A DNA stretch of 16,690 nucleotides, from contig JAGIAA010000006.1 in the NCBI GenBank assembly GCA_017745115.1, positions 1-16,690 of the forward strand, written 5' to 3'. The translations under genes were made by a program, and so were the position numbers. The notes under the pieces were generated by a model. The model ran no database searches. It was given only the letters and a program-made list of their open reading frames with translations, and was not told where the DNA came from. Position 1 is the stretch's first letter, and every line of letters begins with the position of its first letter. This DNA is from Sphingobium sp. (GTDB lineage: Bacteria > Pseudomonadota > Alphaproteobacteria > Sphingomonadales > Sphingomonadaceae). Shown here piece after piece: positions 9,114 through 15,966 of the stretch.

Positions 9114-10273
9114 GCTTATACCGGCACTATGTGCTGGCCGCGGGCGGTACGGGCGGGCACATGGTGCCAGCGCATGCCGTCGCGCAGGAATTGATGGCGC
9201 GCGGCCACCGTGTCGCGCTGGTGACCGACGATCGCGGGACGCAATATCCCGGCCTGTTCGAGGATGTGCAGACCCATGTGCTGCCGGCCGGACGCATGAC
9301 GGGCGGCATCAAGGGCTGGATCGAGGGCCTCAAGCAGACCTTGGAAGGGCGCCGCATGGCGCGCCAGCTCTACGACAGTTTCGAGCCTTCCGCCGTCGTC
9401 GGCTTCGGCGGCTATCCGGCGCTGCCGGCTTTGCTCGGTGCATTCGCCGAGAAAATCCCGACCATCATCCATGAACAGAATGCCGTGCTCGGCCGGGTCA
9501 ATCGGTTGGTGTCGCGCAAGGTGTCGGCGATCGCGACGGCCTATCCCGATGTGCTGCGCCTGAAATCGCGGCATCTCGACAAGACCTATCTCGTCGGCAA
9601 TCCGGTGCGCGAGGCGGTGCTGGCGCTGCGCGACGAGCCTTTCCCGGTGTTCTCCGACGAGAGCGTGCTGCGCATCCTCGTAACCGGCGGCAGCCAGGGT
9701 GCCACGATTCTGTCGCGCGTCGTGCCGGAGGGGCTCGGCATGCTGCCGATCTCGCTGCGGCGGCGCCTGCAAGTGACGCAACAGTGCCGTCCCGAGGACA
9801 TCGAGGCGGTACGTGCGACTTATGCCGAGATGGAAATCCCCGCCGATCTCTCGACCTATATCGAGGACATGCCCGAAAAGCTCGGCTGGGCGCATCTCGT
9901 CATTGCACGCGCCGGCGCATCCACTATCGCCGAACTGACGGCGGCCGGCCGGCCAGCCATTCTCATTCCCCTTCCGAGTGCCATGGACAATCACCAAGCC
10001 TATAATGTTCGCGAGATGGTCGCCGCCGGCGGCGCGCGCGCCATCGACCAGAGCCGTTTCACCGCCGCGGAGCTTGCCAAGCAGATGCAGAAGCTGGCCA
10101 TGGAGCCGGGCGCGCTGGTCAATGCAGCCGACCGCGCCAAAGCCTGCGGCCGCCCCGATGCCGCGAAAGATCTTGCCGACCTCATCGAGAGCTTCGGCCC
10201 GGCGCCTCAGACAATCGACACCGTGCGCGAGCCCGAGTTCGGCCTGACCGGCCTTGCGGGAGCAGGCGCATGA
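9110..10273 (+). CDS. murG: UDP-GlcNAc:undecaprenyl-PP-MurNAc-pentapeptide GlcNAc transferase MurG
   Basis: This 387-residue peripheral membrane glycosyltransferase (GT-B fold, family GT28) adds GlcNAc to lipid I, giving lipid II. The N-terminal domain has the G-loop GGTGGH at 12-17, FGGYPALPA (99-107) and [12 protein letters not shown] (121-132). The C-terminal donor domain has GGSQGA at 193-198 and [10 protein letters not shown] at 267-276, where the family's UDP-GlcNAc-binding residues lie. The protein is about 30 residues longer than E. coli MurG (355), the extra being a C-terminal tail after about residue 352 without recognisable features. The start overlaps the ftsW stop as ATGA at 9110-9113 with GGAG at 9100-9103 upstream, and the gene's end overlaps murC in the same way. 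Confidence 0.97.
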   Translation: MSLYRHYVLAAGGTGGHMVPAHAVAQELMARGHRVALVTDDRGTQYPGLFEDVQTHVLPAGRMTGGIKGWIEGLKQTLEGRRMARQLYDSFEPSAVVGFGGYPALPALLGAFAEKIPTIIHEQNAVLGRVNRLVSRKVSAIATAYPDVLRLKSRHLDKTYLVGNPVREAVLALRDEPFPVFSDESVLRILVTGGSQGATILSRVVPEGLGMLPISLRRRLQVTQQCRPEDIEAVRATYAEMEIPADLSTYIEDMPEKLGWAHLVIARAGASTIAELTAAGRPAILIPLPSAMDNHQAYNVREMVAAGGARAIDQSRFTAAELAKQMQKLAMEPGALVNAADRAKACGRPDAAKDLADLIESFGPAPQTIDTVREPEFGLTGLAGAGA

Positions 10274-11694
10274 AGGGCGTCGGCACCGATATCGGCACGA
10301 TCCATTTCATCGGCATCGGCGGTATCGGCATGTCCGGCATCGCCGAGGTCATGCACAATATGGGCTACAGCGTGCAGGGCAGCGACATGGCAGAGGGCTA
10401 TGTCATCGCGCACCTGCGCGAACGCGGCATCAAGGTGATGATCGGCCACCAGGCCGAGAATCTGGGTGACGCAGCCGTGGTCGTGACCTCGACCGCCATC
10501 AAGAAGGGCAATCCCGAGGTCGACCTGGCGCTCGAGAAGCGCGTACCGGTGATCCGCCGCGCGGAGATGCTCGCCGAGCTGATGCGCCTCAAGTCCACCG
10601 TTGCGGTGGCGGGTACACATGGCAAGACCACCACGACATCGATGGTCGCGGCTTTGCTGGATGCGGGCGGCGTCGATCCGACCGTCATCAATGGCGGCAT
10701 CATCAACTCTTATGGCTCCAACGCCCGCCTGGGCTCGTCCGACTGGATGGTCGTCGAAGCAGACGAGAGCGATGGCAGCTTCCTGCGCCTCGACGGTACG
10801 ATCGCTGTCGTCACCAACATCGATCCCGAGCATCTCGATCACTATGGCAGCTTCGACAAGGTGAAGGACGCCTTCGTCGAGTTCGTCGAGAACACGCCTT
10901 TCTATGGTGCGGCCATGCTCTGCCTCGATCACCCCGAGGTGCAGGCGATCCTGCCGCGCGTGCAGGACCGGCGCATCGTCACTTACGGCTTCTCGGCGCA
11001 GGCCGACATTCGCGGCGACAATGTCCAGCCGATTCCCGGCGGCAATGTCTTCGACGTGCAGATCCGCGAACGCGACGGCGCGACCCGCCGCATCGAGGGC
11101 ATCACGCTGCCCATGCCTGGCCGCCACAACGTTTCCAACGCGATGGCGGCGATCGGCGTCGCGCTGCAAATGGGGATCGACGACAAGACCATCCAGTCCG
11201 GTTTCGCGAGCTTCGGCGGCGTCAAGCGGCGCTTCACCAAGGTCGGCGAGATTCCCGTCGGGGGCTCCAGCGCGATCGTGATCGACGACTACGGCCATCA
11301 CCCGGTCGAGATCAAAGCGGTGCTCGCTGCAGCGCGCGAAGGCGCAAAGGGCAGGGTGATCGCGGTCGTCCAGCCGCACCGGTTCACGCGCTTGCGCGAC
11401 CTCATGGATGAGTTCCAGCAGGCGTTCAACGATGCCGACATCGTCTATGCTGCGCCGGTCTACACGGCCGGCGAGCAGCCGATCGAGGGTGTCGATTCCG
11501 ATGCGCTGGTCGCGGGCCTGAAGCGTCGAGGCCATCGCGCCGCGCAGACCATTGCCGGCGCGGATGCGCTGGCGGAAGCGCTCGCCGCCGATCTCCAGCC
11601 GGACGACATGATCGTTTGTCTCGGCGCGGGCGACATCACGAAATGGGCGGCGGGCCTTGCGTCGGCGATCAGTGCGGCGAGGAAGGCAGGCTGA
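10270..11694 (+). CDS. murC: UDP-N-acetylmuramate--L-alanine ligase MurC
   Basis: This 474-residue cytoplasmic ligase adds L-alanine to UDP-MurNAc, the first amino-acid step of the stem peptide. The N-terminal UDP-binding Rossmann domain begins [17 protein letters not shown] (12-28). The P-loop is [10 protein letters not shown] (115-124), whose His is characteristic of Mur[11 protein letters not shown] (162-171) and [10 protein letters not shown] (183-192) follow, and [10 protein letters not shown] lies at the start of the C-terminal domain. All ATP- and metal-binding motifs look intact and length is normal (E. coli 491). The start overlaps the murG stop as ATGA at 10270-10273 and follows GGGAG (10258-10262) by 7 bases. 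The TGA at 11692-11694 is one base before the murB GTG. Confidence 0.98.
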   Translation: MKGVGTDIGTIHFIGIGGIGMSGIAEVMHNMGYSVQGSDMAEGYVIAHLRERGIKVMIGHQAENLGDAAVVVTSTAIKKGNPEVDLALEKRVPVIRRAEMLAELMRLKSTVAVAGTHGKTTTTSMVAALLDAGGVDPTVINGGIINSYGSNARLGSSDWMVVEADESDGSFLRLDGTIAVVTNIDPEHLDHYGSFDKVKDAFVEFVENTPFYGAAMLCLDHPEVQAILPRVQDRRIVTYGFSAQADIRGDNVQPIPGGNVFDVQIRERDGATRRIEGITLPMPGRHNVSNAMAAIGVALQMGIDDKTIQSGFASFGGVKRRFTKVGEIPVGGSSAIVIDDYGHHPVEIKAVLAAAREGAKGRVIAVVQPHRFTRLRDLMDEFQQAFNDADIVYAAPVYTAGEQPIEGVDSDALVAGLKRRGHRAAQTIAGADALAEALAADLQPDDMIVCLGAGDITKWAAGLASAISAARKAG

Positions 11695-11695
11695 G

Positions 11696-12604
11696 GTGAA
11701 CGCGCCGGCTTCACTCTCCACCATGCCCGCCGTGCGCGGCAAGCTGACGGCCAACGCGCCGCTGGCGCCGCTCGTCTGGTTCAAGTCGGGCGGCACGGCA
11801 GACTGGCTGTTCGAGCCGGCCGACGTCGAGGACCTGTCGGAATTTCTCGCGGCGCTCGATGCCAGCGTCCCGGTCATGGCGCTGGGTCTCGGCTCCAATC
11901 TGATCGTCCGCGACGGCGGCGTACCGGGCATCGTCGTGCGGCTCGGCAAAGCTTTCTCGAAGGTCGAGCGGATCGACACGACGACATTGCGCTGCGGCGG
12001 TGGCGCTTCAGGCATTCTCGTTTCGTCGACGGCACGCGATGCGGGCATCGCCGGCCTCGAATTTCTGCGCTCCATCCCCGGCACGGTGGGCGGCTTCGTG
12101 CGCATGAATGGCGGCGCTTATGGGCGCGAGACGTGCGACATCCTCGTCGAATGCGACATCGTGCTGCGCTCGGGCGAGCGGCGGACCCTGCCGGTCGCGA
12201 CCCTCGGCTACACCTATCGGCACAGCGCGTTACCCGAAGGCGCGGTCGTTGTAAGCGCGACCTTCCGCGGACATGAAGGCGATCCGGCCGCTATCCAGGC
12301 CGAGATGGACCGCATCTCCGCCGCGCGCGAGGAATCGCAGCCGCTGCGCAGCAAGACTGGCGGCTCCACCTTCAAGAACCCGGAGGGCGAGAAGGCCTGG
12401 CAGCTCGTCGATCGGGCTGGTTGCCGCGGCCTCGTCCTGGGCGGCGCACAGGTCAGCGAGAAGCACACCAACTTCCTGATCAACATGGGCGAAGCGACCA
12501 GCGCCGACATCGAGGCGCTGGGTGAAGAAGTGCGCCGACGGGTGAAGGCCGACAGTGGCATCAGCCTCGAATGGGAAATCCAGCGCGTCGGGAGGGAAGG
12601 ATGA
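11696..12604 (+). CDS. murB: UDP-N-acetylenolpyruvoylglucosamine reductase MurB
   Basis: This FAD- and NADPH-dependent reductase turns UDP-GlcNAc-enolpyruvate into UDP-MurNAc, the substrate of MurC. The chosen start gives 302 residues. FAD-binding features are LGLGSNLIVRDGG (63-75) and SIPGTVGG (136-143), followed by MNGGAYG (147-153). GSTFKNPEG (223-231) contains Ser224, the likely proton donor of type II MurB, and the protein ends LEWEIQRVG as family members do. I chose GTG at 11696 because it lies one base after the murC stop and 9 bases after GAGGAAGG (11679-11686). ATG at 11723 would remove nine residues. A longer reading from TTG at 11657 adds a basic stretch inside murC and is unlikely. 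The stop overlaps the ddl start as ATGA. Confidence 0.96.
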   Translation: MNAPASLSTMPAVRGKLTANAPLAPLVWFKSGGTADWLFEPADVEDLSEFLAALDASVPVMALGLGSNLIVRDGGVPGIVVRLGKAFSKVERIDTTTLRCGGGASGILVSSTARDAGIAGLEFLRSIPGTVGGFVRMNGGAYGRETCDILVECDIVLRSGERRTLPVATLGYTYRHSALPEGAVVVSATFRGHEGDPAAIQAEMDRISAAREESQPLRSKTGGSTFKNPEGEKAWQLVDRAGCRGLVLGGAQVSEKHTNFLINMGEATSADIEALGEEVRRRVKADSGISLEWEIQRVGREG

Positions 12605-13557
12605 AGCCCTTGCGCGTCGCAGTCCTGATGGGCGGCTGGTCGGCCGAGCGCGAGGTCTCGCTCACGTCCGGAGCGGGCATCGTCAAGGCCCTGGAAGAGC
12701 GCGGTCATACTGCCATTGCGGTCGACATGGGCGCCACCCCTGCAGAAGGAAAAGAGCTCCCCGCCAAGCTGCTTGCCGCCAATGCGGACGTCGTCTTCAA
12801 CGCGCTGCATGGCGTGCCCGGCGAAGACGGCACGGTGCAGGGGCTCATGGATGTGATGGGCCTCACCTACACGCACAGCGGCCTCGCGACGTCCGTTATC
12901 GCCATCGACAAAGTGCTGACCAAGCAGCATCTCGTGCCCCACGGCATCCCGATGCCGGGCGGGCGCATCGTGGCCTCTGAGGAGCTGTTCGCCGCCGATC
13001 CGCTACCGCGCCCTTATGTGGTGAAGCCGGTCAACGAGGGCTCGTCGGTCGGTGTCGCGATCGTCACGACGCAGGGCAATTACGGCAATCCCATCGGCCG
13101 CGATGTGAAGGGGCCATGGCAGGATTTCGACGAATTGCTCGCCGAGCCCTTCATTCGCGGCCGCGAGCTGACGGTCGCGGTGCTGGGCGACAAGGCGCTC
13201 TGTGTCACCGAGCTCAAGCCCAAGACCGGCTTCTACGACTATGACGCCAAATATACCGACGGCCTGACCGAGCATGTCTGCCCCGCCGATGTGCCGGCCG
13301 ACGTTGCGCAGGCGATGATGGCGATTGCGCTCAAGGCGCATCAGCTGCTCGGCTGCAAGGGTACGTCGCGGTCCGACTTTCGCTGGGACGACGAGCAGGG
13401 CGTTGACGGTCTATTCCTGCTCGAGGTCAACACGCAGCCCGGCATGACGCCGCTGAGCCTCGTTCCCGAACAAGCGAAATATCTCGGCATGAGCTATGGC
13501 GAGCTGGTCGAGGCGATCATCGCCGAAGCGCTCGAGCATGAAGGAAGCAAGCCATGA
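12601..13557 (+). CDS. ddl: D-alanine--D-alanine ligase Ddl
   Basis: This 318-residue ATP-grasp enzyme joins two D-alanines for MurF to use. The N-terminal part has VLMGGWSAEREVSL (8-21) with the family glutamate Glu16, and NALHGVPGEDGTVQG (67-81). The ATP-grasp core has VVKPVNEGSSVGV (150-162), and EVNTQPGMTPLSL near the end supplies metal and substrate contacts. Tyr218 in YDYDAKYTDG aligns with Tyr216 of E. coli DdlB, which fits D-Ala-D-Ala rather than D-Ala-D-Lac ligase activity. I chose the ATG at 12601 because it overlaps the murB stop (ATGA), follows GGAGG (12591-12595) by 5 bases and starts the protein right at the first strand. An in-frame ATG at 12571 would add ten residues encoded inside murB and is less likely. 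Confidence 0.97.
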   Translation: MKPLRVAVLMGGWSAEREVSLTSGAGIVKALEERGHTAIAVDMGATPAEGKELPAKLLAANADVVFNALHGVPGEDGTVQGLMDVMGLTYTHSGLATSVIAIDKVLTKQHLVPHGIPMPGGRIVASEELFAADPLPRPYVVKPVNEGSSVGVAIVTTQGNYGNPIGRDVKGPWQDFDELLAEPFIRGRELTVAVLGDKALCVTELKPKTGFYDYDAKYTDGLTEHVCPADVPADVAQAMMAIALKAHQLLGCKGTSRSDFRWDDEQGVDGLFLLEVNTQPGMTPLSLVPEQAKYLGMSYGELVEAIIAEALEHEGSKP

Positions 13558-14546
13558 ATACGGCGACGATCCGGCGCAACAACGGCCGTGGCGGACGCGG
13601 GGGCATCAGCGGCAGTGCGGCGAAGCGTCCCTCCAGGCGCAAGGGCCTGATGTCGCGCCTCGCTGCGCGCCTGCCGTTCGACGAGAACCAGCTGCACAAG
13701 ATGACGACCTGGGCCCTTGGCCTGGTGCTCATCGGCATCCTCTGGATCGCGGCGCTGTTCTTCGGCGTTCCGGCAATGCTGTGGTCGGAGGCGAGCGATC
13801 TCGCCAAGCATGCCGGGCTGCAGGTCGCCAAGGTCGAGGTGCATGGCACCGAGCATATGGACGAGCTGCCGGTCTACAATCAGGCGATCAAGCAGGTCGA
13901 TCATTCGATGATCGATCTCGATCTGGTCGGCCTGCGAGGCGAAATCATGAAGCTCGGCTGGGTCGAGGATGCACGCGTCTCGCGCCGTCTGCCTGACACG
14001 CTGGTCGTCGACATCGTCGAGCGCCGTCCCATCGCGATCTGGCAGCATGAGGGCAGCCTCAGCCTGATCGACGCCAAGGGCGTCGTCCTGAACGGCGTCG
14101 ATCCGCGCACCATGTCGCATCTCCCGCTGGTGGTGGGACCAGATGCCAATCACCAGACCGCCGCACTGGGCAAGCTGATGGACGCAGCCCCTGCATTGAA
14201 GCCGATGCTGGCGGGTGCGACCTGGGTCGGCAATCGCCGGTGGGATCTGCAGTTCCAGTCCGGCGAGACGCTGGCGCTGCCCGAAGGCGATAGCGAAGCC
14301 GCTGCCGCGCTCGTCAACTTCGCGCGGATGGACGGCGTCGACCGGCTGCTTGGCCGTGGCATCGTTCGCTTCGACATGCGCGATCCCGCCCGGTTCGTGC
14401 TGCGCCTGCCGCCTGGCCGGAGCGGCGGCGATGCCGGTGCGGTGCCCGCCGCGGCGGAAGGGACGGGCGCCCTTCAGCCTACGCAGCCAGAGGATCCGGC
14501 AGCGGAGAAGACGGCACAGGCCGCCAAGCGGGACACGCAAGGATAA
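13554..14546 (+). CDS. ftsQ: Cell division protein FtsQ
   Basis: This 330-residue bitopic membrane protein is the scaffold that links FtsB-FtsL to the rest of the divisome. A basic, Gly/Arg-rich cytoplasmic region of about 50 residues precedes one membrane segment at about 52-72. A POTRA-type domain spans about 90-158 and includes VAKVEVHGTEHMD (91-103), LGWVEDARVSRRLPDTL (134-150) and VDIVERRPIAIWQ (152-164). The FtsQ beta domain follows, with LIDAKGVVLN (171-180) and GNRRWDLQFQSG (226-237). The last 45 or so residues are Ala/Pro/Gly-rich and probably disordered. The start overlaps the ddl stop (ATGA at 13554-13557) after AAGGAAG (13541-13547). The stop, TAA at 14544-14546, is the only non-TGA stop among the complete genes here. 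Confidence 0.95.
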   Translation: MNTATIRRNNGRGGRGGISGSAAKRPSRRKGLMSRLAARLPFDENQLHKMTTWALGLVLIGILWIAALFFGVPAMLWSEASDLAKHAGLQVAKVEVHGTEHMDELPVYNQAIKQVDHSMIDLDLVGLRGEIMKLGWVEDARVSRRLPDTLVVDIVERRPIAIWQHEGSLSLIDAKGVVLNGVDPRTMSHLPLVVGPDANHQTAALGKLMDAAPALKPMLAGATWVGNRRWDLQFQSGETLALPEGDSEAAAALVNFARMDGVDRLLGRGIVRFDMRDPARFVLRLPPGRSGGDAGAVPAAAEGTGALQPTQPEDPAAEKTAQAAKRDTQG

Positions 14547-14548
14547 TC

Positions 14549-15811
14549 ATGGCCGGCCCCCGTAACGAAAGCCTGATCACCGCCATCGATATCGGCAGCT
14601 GGAAGGTCTCCGCGCTCATCGCGCGCAAGACCGAGAGCGGCGCCCTGGCCGTGCTCGGCACCGGCCAGCGCGAGAGCCGGGGCGTGCGGCGTGGCTTCGT
14701 GGCGGACATGGAACGCACCGAACTCGCGGTGCGCGAGACGATCGAGCAGGCCGAGAAGGTCGCCGGCACCAACATCGAAAAGGTCGTGCTCTCTTTTTCC
14801 GCCGGCAGCATCGAGAGCAAGGTCGAGCCCGTCGAGATGACCATCGGCGGCCGGGTCATCGAGCAGGCCGATATCGACGCGTTGTTCGACCGCGCGCGCG
14901 AGCGCATCGATCCCGAAGGCCGCGTCATCCTTCAGGCGCACCCGGCGCTGTACACGATCGACAACATGCGCGGCGTCATCCGCCCGCTCAACCTCCACGC
15001 AGAGCGCTTGGGCGTCGACGTCCATGTTGTGCTGGCCGACGGCGCGCCGCTCAGGAACCTCGATACGGCCGTGCGGGGCGCCTATCTCGACGTGGGCGGC
15101 ATCGTCGCGGCGCCGGTGGCGACCGCCATGGCCTGCCTCAGCGATGAGGAGCGCGATCTCGGCGTGGCTCTGGTCGAGCTGGGCGCGGGTGTCACCAACG
15201 TTTCGCTCCATATCGGCGGCATGCTGGTTGGCCTGCGTTCCATCCCGATCGGCGCGGCCGACATTACCGACGACATCGCCTCGGCCTTCGGCATTCGCCG
15301 CAGCCAGGCCGAGCGCATGAAATGTTTCTATGGCTCGGCGCTGCAGAATCCGCGCGACTTTCGCGAGACGATCGAGATCGCGCCCGTCACGAGCAGCGGC
15401 GAGAAGGTCGAGCCGCGCAAGGTGACGCGCGCCGAACTGGTCGGGGTGATCTGCGAGCGGCTCGGCCGTCTCATGAACGAGGTGTCGAAGGCGCTCAACG
15501 ACATGGGCTTCTCGCAGCCGGTCGGCCGCCAGGTCGTGCTGACGGGGGGCGGGGCAGAGCTCAAGGGCATTGCCGATTATGCCCAGACGGCGCTCGGCCG
15601 GGCCGTGCGGATCGGCCGGCCCAAGGAGATCGAAGGCCTGCCCGACGCCCATCGCGGCCCCGCCTTTTCGACCCTGGTCGGACTGGCATTTCATGCCGCG
15701 ACGGAGCGCGTCGACCTCAAGTTCAACCCGGTCGCTGCGCAGGCCGAAACGCGGCTGCGCTGGACCGACGCTGTGCGCCGCATGTTCAGCACGATGAAGA
15801 CGCAATACTGA
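14549..15811 (+). CDS. ftsA: Cell division protein FtsA (actin-like FtsZ membrane anchor)
   Basis: This 420-residue actin-family ATPase tethers FtsZ filaments to the inner membrane and recruits later divisome proteins. Actin-fold signatures are visible: phosphate-1 motif AIDIGSWKVSALIA (12-25), phosphate-2 segment VELGAGVTNVSL (209-220) and adenosine motif LTGGGAELKG (331-340). The SHS2-type 1C region falls at about 84-165. The C-terminus, RLRWTDAVRRMFSTMK (402-417), alternates basic and hydrophobic residues and fits the amphipathic membrane-targeting helix of FtsA. The length matches E. coli FtsA. The gene starts 2 bases after the ftsQ stop, with AAGGA upstream as ribosome site. It is followed by the only sizeable non-coding gap in the window, before ftsZ. 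Confidence 0.97.
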   Translation: MAGPRNESLITAIDIGSWKVSALIARKTESGALAVLGTGQRESRGVRRGFVADMERTELAVRETIEQAEKVAGTNIEKVVLSFSAGSIESKVEPVEMTIGGRVIEQADIDALFDRARERIDPEGRVILQAHPALYTIDNMRGVIRPLNLHAERLGVDVHVVLADGAPLRNLDTAVRGAYLDVGGIVAAPVATAMACLSDEERDLGVALVELGAGVTNVSLHIGGMLVGLRSIPIGAADITDDIASAFGIRRSQAERMKCFYGSALQNPRDFRETIEIAPVTSSGEKVEPRKVTRAELVGVICERLGRLMNEVSKALNDMGFSQPVGRQVVLTGGGAELKGIADYAQTALGRAVRIGRPKEIEGLPDAHRGPAFSTLVGLAFHAATERVDLKFNPVAAQAETRLRWTDAVRRMFSTMKTQY

Positions 15812-15813
15812 CC

Positions 15814-15818
15814 GATTC
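15814..15818. promoter_or_regulatory. GANTC (CcrM-type) methylation site, upstream copy
   Basis: GATTC lies three bases after the ftsA stop codon, 148 bases before the ftsZ start codon. GANTC is the target of the alphaproteobacterial cell-cycle methyltransferase CcrM. The sequence match is exact; methylation and a role in ftsZ control are inferred. Confidence 0.5.
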
Positions 15819-15843
15819 AGCGGGTAGTGGGCTGCATCCGAAG

Positions 15844-15852
15844 TTATCCCCA
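15844..15852 (+). promoter_or_regulatory. Candidate DnaA box upstream of ftsZ
   Basis: TTATCCCCA matches the DnaA box consensus TTATNCACA at 8 of 9 positions, differing at position 7. It lies 114 bases before the ftsZ start. In Caulobacter DnaA also acts as a transcription factor at cell-cycle genes including ftsZ, so the position is suggestive. A single near match is weak evidence by itself. Confidence 0.35.
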
Positions 15853-15855
15853 ACC

Positions 15856-15894
15856 TATCCGGTTTTTTGGGCGTTTCGCCAAAAAAGGGGGATG
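15856..15894 (+). repeat. Interrupted inverted repeat in the ftsA-ftsZ gap
   Basis: TTTTTTGG (15863-15870) pairs perfectly with CCAAAAAA (15879-15886) across an 8-base spacer. The spacer can itself add CG/CG pairs with a TTT loop. Outside an asymmetric G-rich internal loop, TATCC (15856-15860) can pair with GGATG (15890-15894) with one wobble pair. It is not a typical rho-independent terminator because the stem is A/T-rich and no T-run follows on either strand. It could be an operator or a leader RNA structure. Confidence 0.5.
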
Positions 15895-15901
15895 AATTGC
15901 C

Positions 15902-15906
15902 GACTC
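15902..15906. promoter_or_regulatory. GANTC (CcrM-type) methylation site, downstream copy
   Basis: GACTC lies 60 bases before the ftsZ start codon and is the second exact GANTC in the 155-base gap. Its distance fits a core promoter or early leader position. That methylation affects transcription here is inferred from the Caulobacter ftsZ precedent. Confidence 0.5.
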
Positions 15907-15915
15907 ATCTGGTGC

Positions 15916-15966
15916 ATGAAACTCGATCAATGGAGGTGCAGTCGGGCGCCTATGGGAGACATTTAG
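15916..15966 (+). other. Possible upstream ORF ending directly at the ftsZ start codon
   Basis: An ATG at 15916 opens a 16-codon frame (MKLDQWRCSRAPMGDI) whose TAG at 15964-15966 is immediately followed by the ftsZ ATG at 15967. The same frame has ATGs at 15892 (24 codons) and 15952 (4 codons). None has a well-spaced ribosome site: GGAGG at 15932-15936 is 15 bases before the last ATG, and the G-run at 15887-15891 touches the first. It may be chance, or a leader whose translation feeds ftsZ. I recognise no protein family. Confidence 0.2.
15954..15959 (+). promoter_or_regulatory. Ribosome binding site of ftsZ
   Basis: GGGAGA ends 7 bases before the ATG at 15967, a standard Shine-Dalgarno match and spacing. 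It supports this start codon, as does the in-frame TAG immediately upstream, which rules out a longer N-terminus. Confidence 0.75.

Larger units (their letters stand above)
15812..15966. promoter_or_regulatory. ftsA-ftsZ intergenic region, probable ftsZ promoter and leader
   Basis: This 155-base gap is the only real intergenic space in the window and is more A+T-rich than its flanks around 15840-15930. It carries two GANTC sites, a DnaA-box-like sequence, an interrupted hairpin, a short ORF and a ribosome site, annotated separately. A dedicated ftsZ promoter is inferred from the gap itself and from the general pattern in alphaproteobacteria. I could not pick out a convincing -35/-10 pair: TTGCCG at 15897-15902 lacks a good partner. 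No TTAA-N7-TTAA CtrA box is visible. Confidence 0.6.

Noticed and set aside
11657..11695. TTG at 11657 as the murB start
   Set aside because: It would add thirteen mostly basic residues encoded inside murC. The GTG at 11696 has a good upstream GAGGAAGG and lies one base after the murC stop.
10207..12105. A 632-codon open frame on the minus strand opposite murC and murB
   Set aside because: Same antisense artefact: its composition mirrors the complementary codons of murC, and no family motif is present. Similar long minus-strand frames opposite mraY (5180-6589), ftsA (14474-15853) and murE (2563-3933) were dropped for the same reason.
12571..12600. ATG at 12571 as the ddl start
   Set aside because: The ten extra residues are encoded within murB and do not resemble the start of Ddl. 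ATG at 12601 has a strong ribosome site and the ATGA overlap.
15856..15894. Rho-independent terminator after ftsA
   Set aside because: The stem is mainly A/T, the G-run follows the 3' arm and no T-tract follows on either strand, so it lacks the usual GC stem plus U-run.
15897..15925. Sigma-70-type promoter with TTGCCG as -35
   Set aside because: At 16-18 base spacing there is no sequence resembling an alphaproteobacterial -10 element, so I did not annotate a core promoter.
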